DNA from: Armatimonadota bacterium
Lineage (GTDB): Bacteria > Cloacimonadota > Cloacimonadia > Cloacimonadales > TCS61
Direction of reading: 5' to 3'
NCBI GenBank assembly: GCA_030612605.1
Contig: JAUWNO010000199.1
Coordinates: 1 to 5,010 of the forward strand
Length of the DNA stretch: 5,010 nucleotides
Shown piece after piece: positions 1 to 5,010 of this stretch (positions within the stretch are counted from its first letter, which is position 1; the number at the start of each line of letters is the position of its first letter). A model generated the notes under the pieces. It saw nothing but the letters and a program-made list of their open reading frames with translations. It was not told the DNA's origin and ran no database searches. A program made the translations under genes and the position numbers.

Positions 1-126
1 TTAATAGCTTCTATCTATCCGGATTTTACAAATATCGATATCGAAAGAGTGATTTGTTTAACCGCAGAAAAATTATCTAATTTTGATTTTATTGAAGATA
101 AAGAATATGGAACATGGGATAATTAA
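1..126 (+). CDS. C-terminal end of a subtilisin-like (S8) peptidase domain, 5' part outside window, ends at in-frame TAA
   Basis: Frame 1 is open from the left edge to a TAA at 124-126 and encodes 41 residues, including ASIYPDFTNIDIERVICLTA. This resembles the helix that follows the catalytic-serine segment in S8 peptidases (alanine-rich helix, then 'P.....ie.v...l..ta'). The reading frame continues directly after the stop with VGYGKLNAVRAL, a good match to the 'GyGrvNAykAl' motif that closes subtilase domains. The stop therefore lies inside a conserved domain and is unlikely to be the natural end of the protein. The catalytic Asp, His and Ser would all lie upstream of the window, so activity cannot be judged. 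Assignment to S8 rests on the joined reading across the stop. The 41 residues alone would be weak evidence. Confidence 0.65.
   Translation, partial: LIASIYPDFTNIDIERVICLTAEKLSNFDFIEDKEYGTWDN
124..126 (+). other. In-frame TAA stop interrupting the S8/beta-helix reading frame
   Basis: Codons on both sides are in the same frame and read GTWDN-stop-VGYGKLNAVRAL. The frame then stays open to 2016. In subtilases the position just before 'vGYG.iNA' is usually an ordinary residue, so TAA could come from a single change in GAA, CAA, AAA, TAT or TAC. No start codon with a ribosome binding site follows nearby, so independent translation of the downstream part is poorly supported. Confidence 0.8.
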
Positions 127-258
127 GTCGGTTATGGTAAACTTAATGCTGTAAGAGCACTTGGGATTTCTGGTATAATTTCATCATCTATTACTCTTAA
201 TGAAGGTAATTATATTTTTGGAGAGGAAGTCACTGTTACTAATAATGCAACTCTTACA

Positions 259-2016
259 TTGGCAGATAGTTCAAGAATTTATTTACTTGAAGGAGCCGAA
301 CTCATTATCGAAGAAGGTGCAAATATTGTAATTGGAGACAATGTAAAGTTCAGCACCCCGGATGGTGAAGAGAGCGGAATCGTAAGAATTATGGGTAGCT
401 CTCCGGTTTACTGCAACAACCTGGAATTCTACAATTGTGAGCTTCAAACAACAGATACAAGAGTAGAAATTTATGGAGGTAATTTCACCGAATCTCGTTT
501 GAGACATCTAAACGAAAGACTTATCCTTGATAACATTGATTTTGATCAGACTTCCATTTTCGCTGAAAAACGCACAGTAGGACCCGGTATTTTAGTTTAT
601 GTAAATATTGAAAACTGCACAATCCAGAATTCAAATACTTATGCTGTTTTTATCTCTTCCTATCCAAGTTTCAATATTTACAATAACACGATAACTAACA
701 ACGAAGGAACTGCCATAAATCTCTATACAAATACTAACGGAACTATCGAAAATAATTACATTGTAAATAATGGAGCCGGGATATACTTGAATAATACTGA
801 AGTTGAAATCATCGATCATAATGTTATTCGAGACAATGATGAACACGGTATTGTGGCATTGAATTACTCAAACTGGTCATTAATTGGCCAAAATGACTAT
901 CCCTGTCAGATAATTTTCAATAATTATGGTAACGAAGCTGAAATCTGGTTCAATACCACCAGCAAACCTGATGAAGTAATTTTCAACAAAATATATGATT
1001 CAAATTATGAATCTGAATTTGTTCATTGTTCCGGAATTCTTCAGCGTGTAATTGATGTAACCAATAATTTCTGGGGCAATGGTGCAGTTGGAGGTAATTC
1101 TCGAATCCCAACCGAAGAGAACTTATACCCTTTCGAATCTTATCAATATGAACCTGTCTGGAATCCTGGAATACCCCGAGGGGGCGAAGATAGCGATGCT
1201 GAATTATTATATCTTTCCGGCAAAGAATTTGAAGTAAATGAAAATTATGATGCAGCAGAACAAACCTACAAAGATGTGATCACACTATATCCTGCTAGTA
1301 ACTACAGTAAGATGGCAGCGAAACAACTTATATCAATAGCTGAAAAAACGGATCAGGATTTTCTATCATTGAAGGATTACTATGATAATGAACCAAATAT
1401 GACTTTTGATGAAGAAATGATAAAAGTTTCTTCTTTCCTTTCCAATCTTTGTAATATCAAAACAACTGAGTTTATAACAGCTATTGACTGGTTTGAAGAT
1501 GTTATCTCCAATCCACCGTCACAAATTGATTCTGTTCTCGCTGTTATTGACTTGGGTTATACATATCTATTGATGGAAGCAAATGGCGGTAGAAGTGATT
1601 ATACAGGTAGATTCGCCCAATTTAAACCTAATTCATGGGAAGAATTTGAAGAGAATAGAATTCAATTATTGAATGATCTTTTTGGTGAACCTGAAATAGA
1701 ACCGAAAGAAGAACCTTTAAGTAAAATAATTCCTACTTGTGTTACTTTGCATCGTAACTATCCTAATCCGTTTAATCCGACAACTACAATCTCTTTCTCT
1801 ATTCCAGAAGAAAGTAAAGTTGATCTAATCATTTATAATATCAAGGGTCAAAAAGTAAAAACACTAACAAAAGATGTTTATGAAAAAGGATTTCATAAAT
1901 TAATCTGGAATGGAAAAGATTCGTCTGAGAAAGAAGTTGGTTCAGGAATCTATTTCTATAAACTAAAGGTGAATGGAAATGATAAATCTGTGAGAAAATG
2001 TTTGCTGTTGAAGTAA
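259..2016 (+). CDS. Secreted beta-helix protein with TPR-like region and type IX secretion C-terminal sorting domain; probably the 3' part of a disrupted S8 peptidase gene
   Basis: Position 259 is a TTG and only a nominal start. The frame is open from 127, the first ATG is at 391, and none of these has a clear Shine-Dalgarno site or signal peptide. I therefore read this as the continuation of the peptidase frame. Numbering from 259, residues about 1-300 are Asn/Ile-rich with repeats such as NIYNNTITNNEGTAINLY and ENNYIVNNGAGIYL, ending with NNFWGN. This is typical of right-handed parallel beta-helices (PbH1/NosD-like), often surface adhesins or glycan-binding modules. Residues about 312-440 are helical and TPR-like (AAEQTYKDVITLYPASNYSK). 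Residues 498-585 start with NYPNPFNPTTTISFSIPEES and end VRKCLLLK, a classic Por/type IX sorting domain with FlgD-like Ig fold, implying outer-membrane export and cell-surface attachment or release. The ligand or substrate is unknown. Domain calls are by eye; the C-terminal domain is the most certain. Confidence 0.8.
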   Translation: MADSSRIYLLEGAELIIEEGANIVIGDNVKFSTPDGEESGIVRIMGSSPVYCNNLEFYNCELQTTDTRVEIYGGNFTESRLRHLNERLILDNIDFDQTSIFAEKRTVGPGILVYVNIENCTIQNSNTYAVFISSYPSFNIYNNTITNNEGTAINLYTNTNGTIENNYIVNNGAGIYLNNTEVEIIDHNVIRDNDEHGIVALNYSNWSLIGQNDYPCQIIFNNYGNEAEIWFNTTSKPDEVIFNKIYDSNYESEFVHCSGILQRVIDVTNNFWGNGAVGGNSRIPTEENLYPFESYQYEPVWNPGIPRGGEDSDAELLYLSGKEFEVNENYDAAEQTYKDVITLYPASNYSKMAAKQLISIAEKTDQDFLSLKDYYDNEPNMTFDEEMIKVSSFLSNLCNIKTTEFITAIDWFEDVISNPPSQIDSVLAVIDLGYTYLLMEANGGRSDYTGRFAQFKPNSWEEFEENRIQLLNDLFGEPEIEPKEEPLSKIIPTCVTLHRNYPNPFNPTTTISFSIPEESKVDLIIYNIKGQKVKTLTKDVYEKGFHKLIWNGKDSSEKEVGSGIYFYKLKVNGNDKSVRKCLLLK

Positions 2017-2024
2017 ATTTTTAT

Positions 2025-2059
2025 CAGCCCGGGAACAATCTCGGGCTGGTTTGTTTTTT
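2025..2059 (+). terminator. Rho-independent terminator after the secreted-protein gene
   Basis: The arms CAGCCCGGGA (2025-2034) and TCTCGGGCTG (2039-2048) pair over 10 bp with one G-T wobble around an ACAA loop. They are followed by GTTTGTTTTTT, with a six-T run at 2054-2059. The hairpin begins 9 bases after the TAA at 2014-2016. GC-rich stem, tetraloop and U-tract are all present, so transcription of the upstream gene should end here and the ligase genes should have their own promoter. Confidence 0.9.
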
Positions 2060-2224
2060 ACTGATAGAATGCTTTGTCTAAAAATGCCCACAGGAAAAGC
2101 AAGAAGAGAAGCAGGAAGAAACCTGTTATAAAAAAACATTATAGATTATATTTTAACTTGCCGAAATTTATACGAAAGATACCGGAATTTCTTCGTAAGA
2201 AAACGCTTCGAAGTTTTTTAGACC

Positions 2225-2317
2225 ATGTCAGGCTTTGAAGGAAAGTCATTAGTTTCTGTTTTGCAAAAGCCTTTTGAAAAGAATAACATACCAAATTTCT
2301 TTACCATTATGAAATAA
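2225..2317 (+). pseudogene. Possible remnant of a response-regulator receiver domain C-terminus
   Basis: A 30-codon frame, ATG to TAA, reads MSGFEGKSLVSV, LQKPFEKNNI and then PNFFTIMK. The pattern 'SGfe..... LQKPFe' resembles strands beta4-beta5 of CheY-like receivers, especially those at the end of hybrid histidine kinases, where the Lys-Pro pair is conserved. A TAG lies just upstream in frame at 2219-2221, and no phosphoacceptor Asp or other receiver parts are seen nearby. There is no clear ribosome binding site. It could be a chance frame; the resemblance is short and is my reading only. Confidence 0.2.
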
Positions 2318-2407
2318 ATATTGACATAATATTAAGCAAAACTTTTTTTTCTAAGCAGTATATGAAAAAGAAGAAAACCAGTGAGAGTCAATAGCAAAAA
2401 CAGGAAC

Positions 2408-2476
2408 ACGGATGACACAGATAGAACGGATTTTCACGGATAAAAATAATATATTATTTCTTCGTGTCTTTGTGGT
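2408..2476. repeat. Short-period repeat element: ACGGAT units, AT palindrome, inverted CGTG block
   Basis: ACGGAT or ACAGAT recurs at 2408, 2417, 2426 and 2436, that is at 9, 9 and 10 nt steps. It is followed by a perfect 16-bp palindrome, AAATAATATATTATTT, at 2444-2459, and then by CTTCGTGT/CTTTGTGG at 2460-2475. CACG (2435-2438) and CGTG (2463-2466) flank the palindrome in inverted order, and GACAC (2414-2418) matches GTGTC (2464-2468) in inverted order. The result is a partly self-complementary non-coding element just upstream of the ligase gene. Function is unknown; a dispersed repeat is the likeliest explanation. Confidence 0.55.
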
Positions 2477-2486
2477 AATTTAAATA

Positions 2487-2526
2487 AAATCATATTAAAT
2501 CATAAAGAATCAGCGAAAATCAGCGT
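2487..2526 (+). repeat. Four tandem 10-nt units immediately upstream of the ligase ribosome binding site
   Basis: The units are AAATCATATT (2487), AAATCATAAA (2497), GAATCAGCGA (2507) and AAATCAGCGT (2517), exactly 10 nt apart and sharing the core AATCA. The block ends about 9 nt before the GGAAGGGGG ribosome binding site of the ligase gene, so it would lie in the 5' untranslated leader or overlap the promoter. A role in regulation is possible but not shown by the sequence. Confidence 0.6.
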
Positions 2527-2534
2527 CAAAAAAA

Positions 2535-2548
2535 GGAAGGGGGAATTT
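2535..2548 (+). promoter_or_regulatory. Ribosome binding site of the first ligase gene
   Basis: GGAAGGGGG at 2535-2543 lies 5 nt before the ATG at 2549 and supports this start. The paralogous downstream gene has the same layout, with AGGAGG followed by ATTT and ATG, and both proteins begin MQL. Confidence 0.8.
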
Positions 2549-4078
2549 ATGCAGTTACATCAAAAATTTATCGAAACCGCCAAAGAATTTAGCAAGAAAA
2601 TCTCGGTTTATGATATTGCCACAAATAAAGAAGTAACATATGAAAAGATGCTTATTGTATCTTTGATATTTGCTAAGAAATTCAAGAAAATCAAAAGCAA
2701 ATATGTAGGAATGATGGTTCCTACTTCTGCGGGTTGCATGCTTGCTAATCTGGGGATTTTAATGGCTGGGAAAATCCCAGTGATGATCAATTATGCCATC
2801 GGTGCAATCGAGAATGCGATTTATGCACAGGAAAAATGCAGCTTCAATACAATAATTACAAGTCAGAAATTATTGCAAAAATTGAAAATCGAACCAATCG
2901 ATGGAATGATTTTTTTAGAGGATATTGCCAAATCTTTATCATTATTAGATAAACTTCCGGCTTTATTTCGTTCAAAATTTCCTTTCAAAAGCATTTTGAA
3001 ATCTGTACATCAAGGTTCTGAGGAAGAGACTGCAGTTATACTTTTTACAAGCGGAAGCGAAAAAGAACCGAAAGCAGTGCAGCTTTCTCATAAAAATATT
3101 TTCCATAATGTAAAAAATATCCCAAATGTTGTAGATTTAAGTTCAGAAGATATTTTTCTGGGGAATCTGCCGCTTTTTCATGTTTTTGGAGTTACAGCAA
3201 ATTACTGGCTGCCAATAACTCTGGGTTGTTCAATCGTAGCCTATCCCAATCCACTTGAATTTAAAGTTATCTGTGGATTAGTGAAAAAATACAAAATCAC
3301 TTTAATGGCTGGAACACCTTCATTTTATCATGGATATCTAAAAAAATCTAAACTCGGAGATTTTGAATCGATGCAATTTGCTTTATCCGGTGCAGATACT
3401 TTATCTCCTCATATTTATGAAGGGTTTTTGGAAAAACACAATCTTAAAATCTACGATGCTTATGGAACCACTGAAACCAGTCCGGCAATTTCTATTAATA
3501 CTCCAAAGTTCCACAAAGTTGGTAGCGTAGGTAAACCAATTCCCGGAGTGCAGGTAAAGATCCTGAATCTGGAAACCGATGATGAATTGCCAGCAAACAC
3601 AGTAGGTAAGATTTTTGTTAAGGGCGACATGGTGACTGAGGGATATCTGGGAGATCTGGAGGAAACATCCCTTCATATGAGGAAAGGCTGGTATGATACC
3701 GGTGATATGGGTTTAATTGATGAAGATGGTTTTTTGTGGCATAAAGGAAGATTAAAAAGATTCGTGAAAGTAGGTGGTGAGATGGTTTCGCTGGTAAAGG
3801 TGGAACAGGTTCTGGATAAATATCTGCCCGAAGAAGTGATTTGCTGCGTGGTAGATGTACCAAATCCTATAAAAGGTGCGGATGTAGTTGCTGCTGTCAC
3901 AACCGGAGAAATAAATAAAAGAAAGATATTGAAACAGATGGCGGAAGAATTACCTGCAATAGCTATTCCTAAAGAGTTTTTTGTAATTGAAGATATCCCG
4001 ATTATGGGAACTGGTAAGGTAAATTTTCGTGCTGTTGAGACAATTTGCAGGGAAATTCAAAAAAAGAAATTGGATTAG
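2549..4078 (+). CDS. AMP-forming fatty acyl ligase, Aas-type acyl-ACP/acyl-CoA synthetase (copy 1)
   Basis: This 509-residue protein is a complete member of the adenylate-forming (ANL) superfamily. Such enzymes activate a carboxylic acid with ATP to an acyl-AMP and transfer it to a thiol. Motifs in order: the ATP-binding P-loop TSGSEKEPKAV (167-177); YGTTE (305-309); YDTGD (382-386); GRLKRFVKVGGE (400-411), the hinge to the small C-terminal domain; and the catalytic lysine K490 in GTGK. Segments such as LFTSGSE, LPLFHVFG, RGWYDTGD-like KGWYDTGD, KRFVKVGGEMVSL and the GTGK end closely resemble the ligase half of E. coli Aas, which makes acyl-ACP and reacylates lysophospholipid. No PlsC-like acyltransferase domain is fused, so this is a stand-alone synthetase, probably cytosolic or membrane-associated. 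The P-loop has E171 where many ANL enzymes have Thr, and A176 in place of the usual Gly after PK. A free fatty acid substrate is inferred from the Aas likeness; ACP versus CoA as acceptor is unresolved. A tandem paralogue follows. Confidence 0.93.
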   Translation: MQLHQKFIETAKEFSKKISVYDIATNKEVTYEKMLIVSLIFAKKFKKIKSKYVGMMVPTSAGCMLANLGILMAGKIPVMINYAIGAIENAIYAQEKCSFNTIITSQKLLQKLKIEPIDGMIFLEDIAKSLSLLDKLPALFRSKFPFKSILKSVHQGSEEETAVILFTSGSEKEPKAVQLSHKNIFHNVKNIPNVVDLSSEDIFLGNLPLFHVFGVTANYWLPITLGCSIVAYPNPLEFKVICGLVKKYKITLMAGTPSFYHGYLKKSKLGDFESMQFALSGADTLSPHIYEGFLEKHNLKIYDAYGTTETSPAISINTPKFHKVGSVGKPIPGVQVKILNLETDDELPANTVGKIFVKGDMVTEGYLGDLEETSLHMRKGWYDTGDMGLIDEDGFLWHKGRLKRFVKVGGEMVSLVKVEQVLDKYLPEEVICCVVDVPNPIKGADVVAAVTTGEINKRKILKQMAEELPAIAIPKEFFVIEDIPIMGTGKVNFRAVETICREIQKKKLD

Positions 4079-4109
4079 AGTATTTATATTCGTTCTTAAA
4101 TTGAATTAT

Positions 4110-4155
4110 CCCTCTCGTTCCCAAGTTGAACTTGGGAACGAGAGGGTGAGAGGGT
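4110..4155. repeat. Perfect palindrome with 18-bp arms and adjacent GAGAGGGT duplication
   Basis: The left arm CCCTCTCGTTCCCAAGTT (4110-4127) is the exact reverse complement of 4129-4146, with only G4128 between them. GAGAGGGT at 4140-4147 is repeated directly at 4148-4155. There is no T-run after the stem on the + strand, so it is not a standard terminator for the upstream gene, although such a hairpin could still protect the mRNA 3' end or reduce readthrough into the next gene. The layout looks like a REP-like or other dispersed palindromic element inserted between the paralogues. Confidence 0.85.
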
Positions 4156-4200
4156 GGACTAAAGACTTAGGGATGAGGTGGATACAATAAAAAAATATTA

Positions 4201-4271
4201 GACAAGATAAACAGGCATTACAGGATAAAATTTAATATAGTAAATATCCAGTATATCTTGTTAATCCTGTC
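4201..4271. repeat. 9-nt-unit inverted-repeat element upstream of ligase copy 2
   Basis: Three left units, ACAAGATAA (4202), ACAGGCATT (4211) and ACAGGATAA (4220), are exactly 9 nt apart. Two right units in inverted orientation, TATCTTGTT (4254) and AATCCTGTC (4263), follow an AT-rich centre. ACAAGATA (4202-4209) pairs exactly with TATCTTGT (4254-4261), ACAGGAT (4220-4226) with ATCCTGT (4264-4270), and GGATA (4223-4227) with TATCC (4245-4249), so more than one fold is possible. It ends 9 nt before the AGGAGG site of the next gene. It resembles the element upstream of copy 1 in design but not in sequence. Confidence 0.6.
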
Positions 4272-4280
4272 AAAAAACAA

Positions 4281-4290
4281 AGGAGGATTT
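4281..4290 (+). promoter_or_regulatory. Ribosome binding site of ligase copy 2
   Basis: AGGAGG at 4281-4286 is a full Shine-Dalgarno match placed 4 nt before the ATG at 4291. It fixes the start of the second ligase, whose N-terminus also aligns with copy 1 from the first residue. Confidence 0.85.
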
Positions 4291-5010
4291 ATGCAATTGC
4301 AAGAAATGTTTGTGGGTACAGCAAAGAAATATTCTTCAAAAATTGCCGTTTATGATCAAGCTACAGGAAAAGATATCCCATATGCGAGAATGCTGATTGC
4401 CTCATTGATTTTAGCAAAGAAATTTCGGAAGCACAAAGGTAGGTATATCGGGATAATGGTGCCAACTTCTGCTGGTTGTATGCTTTCTGTAATCGGTGCT
4501 TTGATGTCAGGGAAAATACCTGTAATGATCAACTATTCCACCGGAGCGCGGGAAAATTCGATTTACGCCCAGGAAAAATGCAGCTTCAAAACCATTATTA
4601 CAAGTAAGAAGTTGTGTGACAAAATTAATTGTGCTCATGTGGATGGAATGGTTTATCTGGAAGAGGTCATGCCTTCCATAACTATTCTGGATAAATTAGG
4701 AGCTTTGTTTAAGTCCAAACTGCCTACAAAAATGTTGCAATCTTCTGTTAATCATGGAGATGATGATGAAACAAGTGTAATTCTTTTTACCAGCGGTAGC
4801 GAAAAAGACCCGAAAGCAGTTCAACTTACTCATAAAAATATCGCTCATAATCTGATTAATGTTCCCAATGTTATCGATGTTAATGAAAAAGATATTTTTG
4901 CAGGCACATTGCCATTATTCCACGTTTTCGGATTAACCACTAATTTCTGGCTTCCTCTTTCTCTCGGATGTTCCATTATTGCACTTGCCAATCCTCTGGA
5001 TTACAAAGCA
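4291..5010 (+). CDS. AMP-forming fatty acyl ligase, Aas-type (copy 2), 3' end outside window
   Basis: The frame is open from ATG 4291 to the right edge, giving 240 residues starting MQLQEMFVGTAKKYSSKIAV. It aligns with copy 1 with no gaps over the whole visible length, and by hand count 150 of 240 residues are identical. The P-loop FTSGSEKDPKAV (residues 166-177) keeps the same unusual E171 and A176 as copy 1, and LPLFHVFG is also shared. Identity is highest around VPTSAGCML, GKIPVMINY, IYAQEKCSF and the P-loop, and lowest in residues 111-130 and 141-160 just before the P-loop, where charged and hydrophobic positions are exchanged. The later catalytic motifs and the C-terminal lysine are not visible. 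The role should be acyl-AMP formation from a fatty acid, as for copy 1. Divergence within a conserved frame suggests an old duplication kept under selection, perhaps with a different chain length or acceptor. Confidence 0.92.
   Translation, partial: MQLQEMFVGTAKKYSSKIAVYDQATGKDIPYARMLIASLILAKKFRKHKGRYIGIMVPTSAGCMLSVIGALMSGKIPVMINYSTGARENSIYAQEKCSFKTIITSKKLCDKINCAHVDGMVYLEEVMPSITILDKLGALFKSKLPTKMLQSSVNHGDDDETSVILFTSGSEKDPKAVQLTHKNIAHNLINVPNVIDVNEKDIFAGTLPLFHVFGLTTNFWLPLSLGCSIIALANPLDYKA

Larger units (their letters stand above)
2060..2548. other. Long intergenic region without a convincing gene
   Basis: Almost 490 bases separate the terminator from the first ligase gene. The left part (2060-2400) has a purine-rich tract at about 2091-2121 and scattered stops in every frame. 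Its only protein-like trace is a 30-codon reading frame at 2225-2317. A TTGACA hexamer occurs at 2321-2326, but there is no good -10 box at normal spacing, so I do not call a promoter. The right part (2405-2526) is made of short-period repeats described separately. A promoter for the ligase gene should lie in this region but I cannot place it. Confidence 0.6.

Noticed and set aside
259..261. TTG at 259 as the true start of an independent beta-helix gene
   Set aside because: No Shine-Dalgarno site or signal peptide is present, and the frame extends upstream into a clear subtilase end motif at 127-162.
2200..2219. AAAAC...CTTCGAAG...TTTTTT as a second terminator
   Set aside because: The possible stem is short and mostly A-T with an awkward palindromic loop, and no gene ends just upstream.
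2068..2238. Open frame of about 55 codons containing a basic peptide (PKFIRKIPEFLRKKTLRS)
   Set aside because: There is no ATG or ribosome binding site, the composition simply follows the A-rich sequence, and I recognise no family.
2321..2349. TTGACA at 2321-2326 as a sigma70-type promoter for the first ligase
   Set aside because: The expected -10 position at 17 nt spacing is a T-run, and no TATAAT-like or Bacteroidetes-like -7 box is well placed. FCB-group promoters also often do not use TTGACA.
2405..2526. CRISPR array
   Set aside because: Units are only 9-10 nt with no spacers of 25-40 nt, which does not fit a CRISPR repeat-spacer layout.
3401..3900. Minus-strand open frames inside the first ligase gene
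   Set aside because: They overlap a well-conserved coding region on the + strand, show no recognisable domains, and are best explained as antisense shadows.

Overview
The window is AT-rich. One protein ends in a YPNPFNP-type secretion/sorting tail, which is typical of the Fibrobacteres-Chlorobi-Bacteroidetes (FCB) group and of related candidate phyla such as Cloacimonadota, Marinimicrobia and Ignavibacteria. A Cloacimonadota-like organism fits best, but this is inference from the tail and base composition, not a phylogenetic placement. All recognised genes lie on the + strand.

Region 1 (1-2016) is the 3' part of a large secreted protein. It shows the C-terminal end of a subtilisin-like (S8) peptidase domain, a right-handed parallel beta-helix, a helical TPR-like section and a type IX secretion (Por)/FlgD-like C-terminal sorting domain. 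The frame is continuous across the window edge but is cut by an in-frame TAA at 124-126. The stop falls just before a recognisable subtilase end motif (VGYGKLNAVRAL), so the gene looks like a nonsense-disrupted single gene, a recoded gene or an assembly error. A strong rho-independent terminator follows at 2025-2059.

Region 2 (2060-2548) is a long intergenic stretch with no convincing gene. Its first half holds only a weak trace resembling the end of a response-regulator receiver domain. Its second half holds short-period repeats (9-10 nt units) around an AT palindrome, running up to the next ribosome binding site.

Region 3 (2549-5010) holds two tandem paralogous AMP-forming acyl ligases related to the synthetase half of Aas (acyl-ACP synthetase/2-acylglycerophosphoethanolamine acyltransferase). 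The first is complete at 509 residues. The second runs off the right edge after 240 residues, aligns with the first without gaps and is identical at about 62% of positions by hand count. They probably activate free fatty acids for lipid synthesis or remodelling. The 212-bp gap between them holds a perfect 18-bp-arm palindrome with a one-base centre and a second 9-nt-unit inverted-repeat element. Thus each ligase gene is preceded by the same kind of short-period repeat structure.
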